From Thinopyrum elongatum (lineage: Eukaryota > Streptophyta > Magnoliopsida > Poales > Poaceae): a stretch of DNA of 64,000 bases. The stretch's first letter is position 1. Each line of letters opens with the position of its first letter. The position numbers and the translations under genes are program-made. Below the pieces are notes generated by a model. That model made no database searches and was not told the DNA's origin. It worked only from the letters and a program-made list of their open reading frames with translations. The stretch lies in assembly GCA_011799875.1 (NCBI GenBank), contig CM022299.1:342118307-342182306 (forward strand), read 5' to 3'. Of the stretch, positions 46,745 to 58,823 are shown piece by piece.

Positions 46745-49289
46745 TACCTGTAGGAATTCCCTTTACAACTCCTTGGTGGAAGTTCAGTCTAGTCTTTGAA
46801 AAACTATTTTACTAACATTGTTGTGTGGCTTATGGGCCCACCTCGCCAATGGATGGTATTAGGATCTTTTATTCCTCTCCTTTACTCTGGGATTCTGATC
46901 TCTCTTCTCTTCGAGTTAAAGATTTTGCTAACTCTAACTCTAGGTTCTCGTAACTACTTCCTCCCGGAGAGCCCCTCATTCCAAATGATCGCTTGATTCA
47001 CCAGAAGATTATGAAGATACTCTTCAATATTTTCCCGAGACCCTTGTGCCCACCACCTTTGCAATTCTCTACCATCAATATATCCTTATGGTTAACGACA
47101 TACACTTGACATTCATACAATCATCCCCTATTGCTATTGTTATTACAAGATACCCCGAAACATTTTCCTATATTCCGAGAATTCATTGTGCCTGCTGCCT
47201 TGCAGCTCCATTTCCGCATGAATACATCTACGAATAATTCCTCACATTTACCAGGGATTCGTTCATCCCTAGTTGTTCATGTGTTTCACAAAATTCTTCA
47301 AAATCCTATAAGATCTTCCGAAGTCCTCAATAGCATATTGCTCTTGATCTTCCTTACCTGCTTGCATTATGGTTAATTCCATGTGTCTAGCAATATTCAT
47401 TAAAATCCTTTGTGATTGTCATTCTGATCCTATTGATTCAACATGTGTGCAAATACTCGCAATCATCAATTGATCCTTAGAAATTATCCTTCCAGATCAG
47501 AAGTCATTCCTGATATGAGCTGGTTCGTGACCAATCAAGTCTTTATCGGTTGTGCCTCTAACTCTATTCAACTTACTCATTTTTCATCAGAGCAGTTGCT
47601 TCTGATCCACCGGTTTGGAAATCATAATTCCTTTGTGTTTAATCGTCGAATTATTCCGATGTTTCCATAATCCGATGTTCTTGCCTCCTTTCTTCTCTCG
47701 ATGGACTCTAATGTGGAGCCATTGTTTAGCTATTATGATCCCTTTGGTTAGTTATGACCCGATAGTTCCTCCGTAAATATGAACCCTTTACGAGTTCTTC
47801 TCGTGATACATAAGGCCTTTGGAAATTTGTATCCTCTGCTTTTGTCAACCATGCTCTGCCTTCGATCTTGTGTAATTTACTCCTGAAGTTGTGGAATAGG
47901 TTCCTAAGATGCATCAATGGGTTGAACCTATGTCCTCCCTAATCCGTGTGAAACCGAAAGTTTTCATGAGTCATACTCTTCTGCTGTTTCGCCAGATAAA
48001 TTTTCAACACCACAATTTCATCAAAAGCTAGAAGTAAATAAAAGGTTATGCGTTGAAGAAGTGGGAGTCGACCTTGAACTTTGTGTTCATGCCCATGGAA
48101 ACAATGTAGACCGTCACAGAAGCTTCTTGCAAAATAATTATCCATTTGTATAATATTCTTTCGATATCCTTAACTTGATTCCACGCAGTTATGGTTTTGA
48201 CCATGCCGACCTCATATTGATAACTCCATTCCCGTGCCTCGTCTATTTTTTCGACAAGGTTAAAGTGTCTGTTGTCGCAAGTCAATGACCCAGTTCAGCT
48301 TCTATTATGTTCTACCTTCGAGTATTACCCCCTGGTATCTCGAGGATATCATTCCATTGCACTACATCTTATGAGTTTTTGATGAAGTAATACATTTCCC
48401 TGTCATAGTCACTCCACGGGTTCTGGGTTGTCGTCAACCGAGAACACTGAATAGTGAATCAAATCCGCACTGCAATTCAATACCCCTAGTAATTTGTTGC
48501 TGGGAAATTTAAACTCAATCTTGTCATTCCTAGACTACCGGGTACATCCTTATCATGCTACCTTTGACCGTGCTACCTCGTCCTTCTTTGGTGGACGAAT
48601 TCTTCAAACGATGAGCAAGGCTTACGTCGAGTTTTCAACATCATTTTGTTGTCTTGAAAAGTAACTCTGATTCCGAGCTTGCATCTTATGTGTTTCCCAT
48701 AACCTTCCACTTTGTCATTCCCTTGCTTGATGTCGTCGTTGTTCGATTGCATCCTCTTTAAACATCTCGACAAAATGTGTTATGATCATCGTCAGCATTT
48801 TGACTTCTTCCGAGATGTGAATTGAATTCATGATGAGAAATGACATCCCTGCCCCTTGATAATTTGGGTTTTTATCGGCAACATCCTTGTTTTCCCCTCC
48901 AACACAGACTTGGTCAGGTTTTTCTTATACCTTGTTTTGCTTGCTATTCCTGAAATTATTCCTTGTGTAATTCGTGTGATCTTCAGACCCAACCCTTACT
49001 TGAAACACCATATCATTGCTACCTCGAAGCATGACTGTGGTACTCAAACATCAACAAGAACATTGGAAGCATAATGCTAAATGTTTCTTGATCAATTATC
49101 CAAACACCATTGTATGGGTAACATCGTGAATTTCCTCACCCCTTTACCTAAATGGTTATCTACTTGCTGTCTTGTTATGTATATCATGCTCTGCTTGTTC
49201 TTGTGAAGGATATACTCATAATACTTGTGTATAAACACATTTTCCTTTCCATTGGTCTATTTAATCTGATAATAACATTTTCCTTTCCA
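46745..49289 (+). other. Non-coding interior of the palindromic element
   Basis: Positions 46745-47000 match the leader of Tekay-A (for example TGTGTGGCTTATGGGCCCAC and GGTATTAGGATCTTTTATTC). Positions 47000-49220 are pyrimidine-rich, about 62% AT, with no ORF above about 80 codons and no recognised domain. Near 49225-49290 a CATTTTCCTTTCCATT motif occurs twice and again matches the Tekay-A leader. Confidence 0.7.
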
Positions 49290-49408
49290 TTCGTTTGTTT
49301 ATCCTTTGTGTCGTAGAGTTGTGTTGTGATATTATATCGTGAGTCACTGATCTTGATCGTGCATGCTGCGTGGATGTTTAGTGCACGATTAATTTCGAGG
49401 GTGTCACA

Positions 49409-49413
49409 ATTTC
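49409..49413. repeat. Target site duplication, right copy (ATTTC)
   Basis: An exact match to 45714-45718. Confidence 0.9.
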
Positions 49414-49957
49414 TTTCCTCTGTATAAAATAAGACACAGGTTTGGAAAGAAGAGAAAGGGGTCTTAGGAGGGGATTTTTTAGAGAGATAAGGATGTCCTG
49501 GCAATTTTATAAGACTAAAATTTAAATCAAGTTTGAATTAAATTCAAACTTGACTAAATTTTAAATCTGTCCAAATCATCTTCAAATGAGCTGAAAATTT
49601 TAGGACTAGGTCTTGCCATGGTTTAGGAGTTTTAGAGTAATAGTGAAGATTTTTCTGGGACAGGAAAATGTCACTTGCAATAAATGGATGAAATTGAAAG
49701 GAAGAAGCTAGTGAGGGGGTCTTGCACTTGATGATGATATAAAAGGAATGAGCAAGATGCAACAGCAAATGAAGATGAGGAGAAAGGGTTTCACACAATA
49801 GCACACACAAAAATAACCATGCAAGCAAACAAGGATGATCATGATGCATGATGCGACAAAATGACAAGAGGTAACATCCATAATATAAAAAGCATGCAAC
49901 ATGGAAGTCTCATGATCAAGCACAAAATAGGGTAACATTACATTTGGGTTGTTAAAT
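49414..49957 (-). repeat. Right part of the Tekay-C 3' LTR
   Basis: This non-coding sequence adjoins the pol stop of Tekay-C. Its right edge (minus strand TTTAACAACCC, near 49957) stands where an LTR start TGTAACACCC is expected, and a purine-rich GTGGGGGAGAG lies just upstream of it. Its left edge is the insertion site of the palindromic element. Confidence 0.6.
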
Positions 49958-49992
49958 CTCTCCCCCACTACAAAAAGATCTCGCCCCGAGAT

Positions 49993-52497
49993 CTAGGAAC
50001 GAAAAAACTCAGGATATTCGGAACGGAGGAGATCCTCATGCTCCCAAGTAGCTTCCCGGTCAAAATGATGAGACCACTTCACTTTGAGAAATTTGATAGA
50101 CTTGTTGTGAGTTTTGCGCTCGGTTTCTTCAAGAATGGAAACAGGATGCTCACGATAGGATAAGTCCTCTTGGCGATCAATATTTTCGAAGTCGATGGTG
50201 CGCTTAGGCGTCTTGAAGCACTTCCGGAGTTGTGAAACATGGAAAACGTCCTTCACATTGGAAAAGTTGGAAGGAAGCTCGAGTTGGTAGTCAAGATCGC
50301 CTCTTTTGCCAACTATTTTGAAAGGACCCACATATCTTGGGGCAAGCTTCCCTTTGATACTGAATCATTGTGTGCCTTTCATGGGAGATACATGGAGATG
50401 GACATGGTCTCCAGCAGAGAACACCAAGTCATGATGCTTGCTATCGTAATAGCTCTTCTGGTGCGATTGCGCTGCTTTGAGATTCTCACGAATGACTCGG
50501 CACATATCATCTGTTTTAGAAATCATGTCATTGCCCCAAAGTTGACGTTCATCGGTTTCGGACCAGTTCAGAGGAGTACGACACTTTCCACCATAGATGA
50601 TTTTGAATGGGGCTTTGCCCGAGCTTGTGGAAACTGTCGTTCTAGGAGAACTCGCAAAAGGGAGGCAATCTACCCACTTCATACCGAAGGAGATCACACA
50701 TGCTCTTAGCATATCATCTAGAATTTGGTTGACCCTCTCAACTTGGCCACTTGTTTGAGGGTGAAAGGTTGTGCTGAAGCGAATCTTAGAACCCATAGCT
50801 TTCTGAAAGGATTCCCAAAACTTGGAAGTGAAGATGCTTCCACGGTTTGAGGTGATCAATTGAGGGATACCGTGCAAGGAGACCACTCTTGAAGTGTACA
50901 ACTCTGCCAAATGAGTTGCTGTGATTGACTCCTTGACTAGTAGGAAGTGAGCGACTTTAGTGAGCTTGTCAATGACCACGAAGATAGCATCATTTCCTTT
51001 ATTGTATTTGGGAAAGCCGGTGACATAGTCCATCTCTATGTGATCGAACTTCCACTCAGGAATAGGAAGTGGTTGAAGGAGTCATGTCGGACGCTGGTGT
51101 TCCGCCTTCACTCTGCGAAAAACATCACACTCGTTGACAAACTGAGCAATCTCACGTTTCATAAGAGTCCACCAGAAAGTTTGCTTGATATCTTGATACA
51201 TCTTGGAGCTTCCTGGATGGATCGAAAGGAGGGAATTGTGTGCTTCATTCATTATGACTTTTCTCAGATCACCCTTTGGTACCACAAGTCTGTCCTCGAA
51301 GAATAAAGTGTCTTTGTCATCAATGCGATAACACTTATACTTGGAAATGCCTTTGGCAATGCCATCTTTCATTTTCTTGACCATAGCATCAAGAAGCTGA
51401 GCTTCGCAAATTTGATCCTCCAAGGTTGGATTCATTTGAAGATTGGCAAGAAAACCTTGAGGAATGAATTGGAGATTTAGCTTCCTGAAAGCTTCACAAA
51501 GGTCGGGCTGAACTGGTTTGAGAATGAGGTTGTTGCAATATGCTTTTCTGCTCAAAGCATCTGCAGTGACATTGGCCTTGCCTGGGGTATATTCAATGCT
51601 TGGATTATACTCTCGAATCATCTCCACCCAACGAGTCTGCCAAAGATTGAGGTTGGGATGAGTGAAAATATACTTCAAGCTCTTATGATCTTTATAGACT
51701 TCAACATGTCTGCCAAATAAGAGATGCCTCCAGGTAATCAAAGCATGAACTACCGCGGCCAACTCAAGATCATGAGTGGGGTAGTTCTTCTCATTTGGCC
51801 TCAATTGACAAGAAGTGTATGCCACAACTTGCTTGTCTTGCATGAGAGCTCCACCAAGACCTTGCAAAGAGGCATCATAGAACACTTGGAACGGCTTGGA
51901 TTCATCGGGAGGAACAAGAACCGGAGCTGGAAGGAGCCTCTCTTTGAGTGTTCTGAACACAACATCACACTCTCGAGTCCAAGAGTACTTGAAATTCTTT
52001 TGGAGGAGGTTAGACAAAGGCTTAGCAATCTTGGAGAAGTTCTCCACGAATCTTCTGCAATAACTTCCAAGCCCGAGAAAGCTTCGAAGTTGCTTCACAT
52101 TCTCAGGAGGTTGCCACTTGACAATAACTTCAACCTTTTCGAGATTCACCGAGATGCCCTTTGCTGAGATAACATGCCCCAGGTAGAGTACCTCATCAAG
52201 CCAGAATTCACACTTGGAGAATTTAGCATAGAACCAATGCTCCCTGAGCTTATCAAGCACCAAGCGGAGGTGCTTTGCATGCTCTTCCTTCGACTTGGAG
52301 AAAACCAGGATGTCATCAAGATAAATGAGGATAAACTCGTTCTTGAAAGGCTAGAACTCAAAGTTCAGCATTTGGGCAAAGGTTGGAGGGCCATTCGCAA
52401 AACCGAAAGATATCACCGTGTACTCATATGAGCCAAAACTTGCCACGAAAACTGTTTTCAGAACATCTTGCTCACGGATTCTGATTTGTTGATTACC
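49993..52497 (-). pseudogene. Tekay-C pol remnant (RT, RNase H, integrase, chromodomain)
   Basis: A decayed chromovirus polyprotein on the minus strand. Reading from 52497, the RT begins in its middle (just after the LGYHQIR-type block), with a stop near 52353 and YLDD retained near 52330. RNase H follows (51950-51650). The integrase has an HHCC-like finger near 51200-51090 and a core (51033-50365) whose second catalytic residue reads ITSNRGS instead of SSDRGS, an Asp-to-Asn loss. The segment 50331-49993 carries the chromodomain (IKFLKVKWSHH, EATWE). Gag, protease and the first part of RT are absent; the right break at 52497 runs into unrelated pyrimidine-rich DNA. Confidence 0.88.
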
Positions 52498-53374
52498 CCT
52501 TTTCATTTTCGTTTTTCTTTTCTTTTCCCTTTTTCGTTCTTTTCCCTTTTTTTCTTTTTTCTTTTAATTTTTTTTTCCTTTTCTATTCTATTTGGTCTTT
52601 CATTTCTTTCTTTTTCTTTTCCATTTTGTAGACATTTTTTAAATTCATGAATATTTTTTGAATTCAAAAAGATATTTTCAAATCCTAAAAAAATTCAAAT
52701 TCACAAAAAAAATACTGATTTGTGAATACTTTTAAAAATAATGAACATTTATTGAATTCCCAATGCATGTGCATGTAAATTTTTAGAATTCATGAACATG
52801 TTTTGAAGTGTCTTTTTTGAAATTTGACAACAATTTTTGAAGTCACGAACATTTTTTGAATTTCGTACATATTCTAAAAAATCATGCACATTTTCTTGAA
52901 TTCTCATACATGTTTTTATATTCATGAACTTTTTTTGAATTCTAAAACTTTTTCAAAATCATGAAGATGTTTTGATTTTTCGAACATTTGTTTCAAAATA
53001 ATGATTTTGTTTCTTAATATGTGAACAGTTTTTCAAAATCATGAATTTTTTTTGAATTTGGAAATTTTAGGATTTTTTGAACATTGAATAGTCATGAACG
53101 TGTTTTTTAATTTCACAAGCATTTTATGATTTTTGTAATTTTTTAGCAAAGTGTTCTATAATTAGGATATTTTTTAAATCCTTAATTATATTAAAAATTA
53201 AAAATATAATAAAACCCGGAAAAAAAAGGCGAGCATCGTGACCCGCACATGGGCCGGCCCAAATGGGCGAGGGGGGTGCTGAGGGTGCACGCTCGCAATT
53301 TTTCCAGCATTTTATGCGCCAAGTAGGAGCTCCCACGAGGCCTTATGCGCCCATTACTAGTGTCCCTGCAATCA
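52498..53374. repeat. Pyrimidine-rich tract and AT-rich degenerate array
   Basis: Positions 52498-52630 are CT-rich. From 52640 to 53210, imperfect units of about 20-24 bp on the theme CATGAACATTTTTTGAATTC repeat. Positions 53220-53374 are GC-richer and share a GCGCCAAGTAGGAGCTCCC phrase with 54510-54530. The style recalls Mutator- or CACTA-related subterminal repeats, but no terminal ends were found. Confidence 0.5.
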
Positions 53375-53825
53375 GGTGCACACGGGAGAATATCTGGTAC
53401 TCCCGTCTCTATGGTGCCCCCGGTGCTCCAAACTCGGTAGCATATTTTTAAATGTTCAAAAAAATTCAGAAAAAAATCCAGCGCATAGACACAACACCAA
53501 TGTATGTTGTCACAAAATTTGAAATCAAAATTCGAAACATAGCTTGAGAAACATAAATGACAAATTCGATAGTAAATAGTACACAACATAAGTTAGGCTT
53601 TAGATTTGGCCCATTATCACATTGATGTCGATTTTGTCACTTTTGTATCTCGAGCAATGTTATGAATTTTGATTTGAATTTTTTTTTTTACAACATACAT
53701 TTATGTTGTGTCAATGTGCTAGATTTTTTTCAGAATTTTTCGACCATTTAAAAATATGCTACCGAGTTTGGAGCACCGGGAGCATCCTAGGGATGGGAGT
53801 ACCACATATTCTCCCAGGTGCACAC
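53375..53825. mobile_element. Foldback MITE with about 200-bp inverted arms
   Basis: The left arm starts near GGTGCACACGGGAGAATAT and the right arm is its inverted copy, ending ATATTCTCCCAGGTGCAC. The pairing extends through GGTGCTCCAAACTCGGTAGC and at least to 53560/53640. It has no coding capacity. CCCTGCAAT on the left and CCCTGCCTG on the right could be a degraded 9-bp Mutator-type duplication, but it is not clear. Confidence 0.75.
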
Positions 53826-54707
53826 CCCTGCCTGTGTGAAACGGCAAAAAATGCGGCGCGAGAGTGATTTGGACCAGCGATCTCTTTTATTCTGGATTAT
53901 CTCCTGTAACCACCTAGACACCACGCCTGTTTCGTTTCTCTAACTCCCTTTTTCTGCTTTTGTTTTTTCTTTTTCCTTTTTTAATTTTATTTATATTTTT
54001 ACATTTTCATAATTTCCTGAACTTTTTTTCTAAAAAGTTTAACTCTTTCAAATTTTGTGAACTTTTTCCCAAAGTTGATGAATTTATTTCAAAATCAATG
54101 AAATTTTGTAGAAATCGATGACTTTTTTAAACAAATGATGAAATTTCTCCAAATTTGATGAACTTTTATAAAAATCAATGAACTTTTCCCAAAATTTATG
54201 AAGCTTTTTTTAAGATGGATTAACTTTTTCAAAAATTGATGAACTTTTTTCTAACTGCTGAACTTTTTTTGAAATTAAATGAACTTTTTTATATTTAGAA
54301 CTATTTAAAATCCATGAAATTTTTTATTTTTTATATTTTATTTTTCGCATAAGTCAAGGTTGTTCAGTCAACTAGTCAACCATCGACCGGCCAACCCTGA
54401 GCCAGCGAACCAAAAACGTTCCTGGACGAGCGACCTGGTCGCGATGTTATTGGTCGGCTATAAGGTGGGCTTGTGGGCGTCGGTTCCTCCTAGTGACGCT
54501 GAAGGCGCCACATAGGAGCACCCAAGCGAAACATAAGGGCGCGTATCGACTTCCTCGTCACTAATTCCTATCTAGCGCTTTTCCTACCAACTCGGCGCCC
54601 AGCCCACTCCATCCTGGGCTCGGCCAACTTGTCCATCTTTCTTTTATGTTCTTTTGAACTTCAAAGATACGTGCGCGATGCTAGATTCGAACCCCAACAA
54701 TAATTGT
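53826..54707. repeat. AT-rich degenerate array and GC-richer flank
   Basis: Positions 53940-54345 repeat TGAACTTTTTCAAA-type units of about 20-25 bp, as at 52640-53210. Positions 54346-54700 are mixed sequence with no ORF and share the phrase GCGCCACATAGGAGCACCC with 53310-53330. Confidence 0.5.
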
Positions 54708-54985
54708 TTACGACGCGTTTGGTTCGGAGAAAATATCACGGTTCCGATTCCAGCGATTTCTGAAACGGTAGCGAGTATGTGTTTCGCGTACAACGGTTTC
54801 TGTCACCGCGGTTTCCGATACGCTCGTTCGTAAAATTGAAACCACCCAGACCGGAGCGTACTTAGAAACCGGCGCTCCCGGCACGAACCAAACAAAGGCT
54901 GTATCAGGTAAAAATAAATCGGAAGCAGCACTTTTGGATACGAGAAACCCAATACGTTACAGGAGCTGAACCAAACGCGTCGTTA
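54708..54985. mobile_element. Tourist-like (PIF/Harbinger) MITE, 272 bp
   Basis: Inverted ends CGACGCGTTTGGTTC (54711) and GAACCAAACGCGTCG (ending 54982) are flanked by TTA on both sides, the 3-bp duplication of PIF/Harbinger elements. The GTTTGGTTC end is typical of Tourist MITEs. It has no ORF. Confidence 0.9.
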
Positions 54986-55770
54986 GTTCCAGCACCGCGT
55001 CACATGTAAACTTGTTTCCTTTTCTTCTTGTGCAAATGCGAGAGAATACTTAATGTGCAAACTTATTTCCTTTTCTTCTTGTGCGTCACATGTAACGGTA
55101 AATAAAAAGGCAGCACCTTCCCTGTCTGGTATTGTGTTTTTGGCCATTTTTTCTTTGTTTTCTTAATTCACAATCTTTTTCAATTGATAAACTTTTTAAA
55201 ACTCATAAACTTTGTTCAAATTCAAGAAATTTCCTCAACTTCGTGATTTTTTTGAATTCATGACTGTTTTTTGAATCCATGATTTTTTTTCAAATTCATG
55301 ATCTTAAAAAAAATAAACTTCTTTTTTTGAATCTACGAACATCACTTACAAATTCGTGGTTTTTTAAAAAATTGACGAACTTTTTTCAGATACATGAACT
55401 TTTATTCAAGTCTGCAAACTTTTTCAAATCCATGAAAGTTTTAAAATCCACAAACTTATGTACAAAATCATTGAAAACTTTCAAAATTGTGAATATTTTT
55501 CAAATTTTTGAGCTTTTCCAACTGCGTAAACATTTTTCAAATTGATGATTAGTTGTCAAAATTCGTGAATTGTTTCTTCAAATTTGCGAACTTTTTCAAA
55601 GTAATGAAAAAATCAAATGTGCTAACTATTTTCAAATATTGTGAATGTTTTTAAAATTCATGACCTTATTTCAAATTCATGAAAAAAAATTAAATTTTGT
55701 GAATTTTTTTAAATGAGCAAACTTATTTCGTACTCACCATGTTTTTGAAATTCATTAACTTTCTTCATTT
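54986..55770. repeat. AT-rich degenerate array
   Basis: From about 55150, units built on CAAATTCATGAACTTTTTT repeat every 20-30 bp with heavy drift. This is the third block of its kind after 52640 and 53940, all with the same strand bias. TTCCTTTTCTTCTTGTGC is repeated at 55014 and 55065. Confidence 0.55.
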
Positions 55771-56654
55771 TTTAAAAGTCAACGGTCAAAGGGTTAGTGG
55801 TGAAAGTCAAACGGTTAACGGACGAACGGGCGAGTTGCTTATATCGAAGCGATGATGGATCGAGTGCTTGCTCGTGTTGCCGGGCCGGCCCAACCAACCG
55901 TGTGCGTGAGCACCAGCTGGCCTAGTGGTGCATAAGGCGCAAACCTCTCTTCCTCGTCTCCTAGCCAGGATCGACCAGAATGCCCTCCATCTCTTCCCCC
56001 CAAATCCATCGACGGCGTGCGGCTGCTTCCTCCACCGGATTCATATCCTCCTTCCATGGCAGTGAGGCGGCTCTCTCCTCGTACCATCACACACGGAGTG
56101 TGTAGGATCCATTCAGGTTCAGTGAGCAGCGGAGGAGGCGACCACCGCGAGAGGAAGAGGAGGAGTCTGGTGTCACGCACCGACTCGCTGTTGTAGCCCC
56201 CATGCCACGGACTCATGCAACAGCGAAGGGATGAGCGGGATGTGCACTGGAGCGGGATGGGACGTCGGCCGGCTCTGCTATGGGTAAGGCCCGACACTTA
56301 TTTTAGTCCCACACCGCCGATTTACAATGTTTTCCATGGATTTATAAGTATAAGTGTTTTTCCTTTGACAACCATCAAAAGTAGCAATAGAGTAAAGATA
56401 GCATATAAGGTCTAGGCTAGAGGATACGATAGGGTATACGGAGGGGGCGGAGGTAAAGGGGAGAACTATGCCCCGCAGGATAATGGGGGTGGGGTAGGGG
56501 GTATGCCCAGCGGGCCGGCCGGGTTGGGAAGGGTATGCCCGGCAGCTGGGTGGGGGTAGGGGGTAGGGTATGTCTGGCCAGAGATGGTTGGGCTGCTCAA
56601 CGAGGGTTCAACTTCCTTCGCAAGTAAAAAAGAATGAAAATAAATAATAAAAAT
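55771..56654. other. Mixed stretch without a supported gene
   Basis: A 152-codon minus-strand frame (56297-55839) has low-complexity Ser/Gly/Arg content and no recognisable domain, so it is not called. A phrase of about 30 bp (GGACTCATGCA, CAGCGAAGGGATGAG) recurs at 56209 and 58007. Positions 56440-56575 hold GGGTATGCCC-type imperfect repeats. Confidence 0.4.
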
Positions 56655-57215
56655 GGTTTTTATCATTTAGACCACTAGTTGTGTCCCACTACTCAGTTTT
56701 ATCACTAGGAATTTCAACTACTCAAAAATGCCATCGCTTTGTTAGGCGCATGCTAAAAAAATGTCACTAGAAACCATTACTGTCAGCTCAAATCTCGTTT
56801 GCCATGTTATAATGACATAAATACCTATGGACCAACATGTCAGCTCTCCCTCTATCTCACTACAATAAAGTGAGGGTCCCACTTGATCACAACAATATTC
56901 TTATTTTCCTGTAAAATTATTCGCTTGCTTACTCCTGACAAGTGGGGCCCACACTTATCATTGTGGGATAGAAAGAACTGACATGTGGGTCTAGGGGTAT
57001 TTTCGTCATATAACATGGTCAATGGGTTTGACCTGACAATAACGATGTCTAATGGTATTTTTAAGCAAACATCTAACGGAACGGTGTCATTTTTTGGATA
57101 TCTAATGGCATTTTTAGCAAGCATCTCACGGAACGATGGCATTTCTGACTAGTTGTAACTTTTAATGTCAAAAGTGAGTAGTGGGACATAACTAGTGGCA
57201 TAAATAATAAAAACC
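56655..57215. mobile_element. Long-armed foldback MITE, 561 bp
   Basis: The left end GGTTTTTATCATTTAGACC pairs with the right end GGCATAAATAATAAAAACC. Arms of about 250 bp can be followed (CACTAGTTGTGTCCCACTAC against GTAGTGGGACATAACTAGTG; AAATGCCATCG against CGATGGCATTT), so almost the whole element can fold into one hairpin. No ORF is present. An AT-rich flank hides the target duplication. Confidence 0.85.
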
Positions 57216-58125
57216 CTAAAAAAGCTTAGTTCAAATAAAATAAAATAATTTTCTTTTGCACTTTGAGTGTTGCAATTTTGTTGTCCAAAATAGAAAATTT
57301 TCTTGTTCCTTCCCTGTCCTCTTGCAGACAATTTGGATTACATCAATGGAAAAGCCCAAGTACCCCTGGTTTCTTGGCTTCTTTTGCATATGAAAATATA
57401 ACTCCCCGGTGAACATTAATCTAAAAAAAGGAAATAAATTATAAAAATTCTGATTTTTTTTAGATGTTCATGTTAGTGTAACAAGCGTGCCTGCCAATTT
57501 TCATGCGAAACGGGATTATAGTGCTTTGTCAACGATTTTTCTTAAGTGTACCATTTGAAGGCAACATTTGTCGTTTGACTTGTCTTTTTTGCACAGGTCA
57601 ACATGCTTAAGCTTTCCGCCTAAAAATTTACAGGGAGCATTTCGGAATGACAATGAACACATATTTTTTTTTATTTTTTTACTTCAGCAAAATACATTTT
57701 TGGCACGCAGGAGCATATACTCCCTAGAGCCAAAAGCAATATCCAAAAAGGTTTGTACTATTTTAGTTTTGTTTTATGAACTCCTAGATTATTAGTCTAT
57801 AAGAGCAATTAACGTTTTATCGCTTCATTTCTCGGTATGCTTATCAAGTTTAGCTCTGGACTTTTTAATACTACACTCAACCAAATGTAACAGATTACTT
57901 CTAATGGTTTAGTGGGAAATAAATCCATATTGTCATGCATCCCTAATAGAATATAGCTAGAAGAGTAGGATGGGATGAGAAACGCGGAAATGATGTTTGG
58001 TGTGGGGACTCATGCATCAGCGAAGCGAAGGGATGAGGGGGATATCAGGATTACAAACACATAAGAAGACATATGATGAAGGATTAAGCATCATTACCAG
58101 AAATCAGAGTGTTTTATCAGGATAT
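57216..58125. other. AT-rich intergenic stretch
   Basis: No ORF is supported. GCAGGAGCATATACTCCC near 57706-57723 resembles the end of a MITE of the foldback type, but the opposite arm was not found. Confidence 0.4.
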
Positions 58126-58195
58126 CACAAATACTCATCCGTATGTGGTCCATAGTGGAATCTCTACAAAGACTTGTATTTAGGAACGGAGGAAG
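58126..58195. mobile_element. Truncated Stowaway MITE (right end)
   Basis: CTACAAAGACTTGTATTTAG followed by GAACGGAGGAAG is the characteristic end of Triticeae Stowaway elements, followed by the TA target dinucleotide at 58196. The left inverted end is missing. Confidence 0.75.
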
Positions 58196-58622
58196 TACTG
58201 ATATCTCAGGGTTAAGTACTCATTATCACATAATCACTCGGCTTGAGCTTTATGATATACTAAAACTGCAGAATGATCCATCTTGTTGTTATCTTCAACA
58301 CCCATGAGCAAACACAATGATTACTAAAATATAAGATATGAAAAAATTAACAGTAAATATTAATTCAGCAGTGTTAGTTAGTTTAAATAGCAGTAAAATA
58401 AATAATTCTTAGATATGAAATCAGTGCCAATCAGACGTACCAACTGATGTTCATGACTTGCACATTCATGTGTGTATTTCTTCTCCTTCACTGGGCATCA
58501 CAAAGTACATATTTTAACAGCATGAGCAATTAAAAAGAGCTTTATCTGCTAATTCTAGTTCTGCTACCGTAGCTGGCTATAACTGCATATATGTATCATT
58601 GCTAGATGGACATGTAACTAGT
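58196..58622. other. Intergenic stretch, nothing recognised
   Basis: AT-rich sequence without repeats or ORFs of note. Confidence 0.5.
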
Positions 58623-58812
58623 TTAGAGCATCTCTAGCAGACCCGTATCACGCCGCTACCCGTAGAATAACCGCCAAAATGCGGGTCGGTGCGGAAAATC
58701 CTGCCCGAGCAGACCCCGCAAACGCGTCCGGCCCGTAAAAGTTTTTGCGGGGCACGGCATAATTCCCGCCCCAACCCGTGGAAACGCGGGTTCCCCCACT
58801 CGGCCCGTCGGC

Positions 58813-58823
58813 GCCCTGTATAT
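58813..58823 (+). promoter_or_regulatory. TATA-like box of the carried gene
   Basis: CCTGTATATAGCGGG lies upstream of the GRF-finger frames, in a GC-rich context. Confidence 0.5.

Larger units (their letters stand above)
45719..49408 (+). mobile_element. Palindromic LTR-derived element with two outward-facing U5 ends (3690 bp)
   Basis: The left terminus reads TGTGACGCCCCCGAAATT and the right terminus is its inverted counterpart ...CGAGGGTGTCACA, so both outer ends are the 3' (U5) end of the same chromovirus-type LTR. From the left, the element has an inverted LTR end (45719-46211), a 21-bp loop, the same LTR end in plus orientation (46233-46725), a primer site (46729), a leader homologous to that of Tekay-A (46745-47000), about 2.2 kb of AT-rich non-coding sequence, a second leader-like piece (about 49225-49290) and a 119-bp LTR end. 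A perfect ATTTC duplication flanks the whole. No ORF is supported. Confidence 0.85.

Noticed and set aside
55839..56297. 152-codon minus-strand ORF
   Set aside because: Low-complexity composition without a domain; flanked by repeats. Not enough to call a gene.
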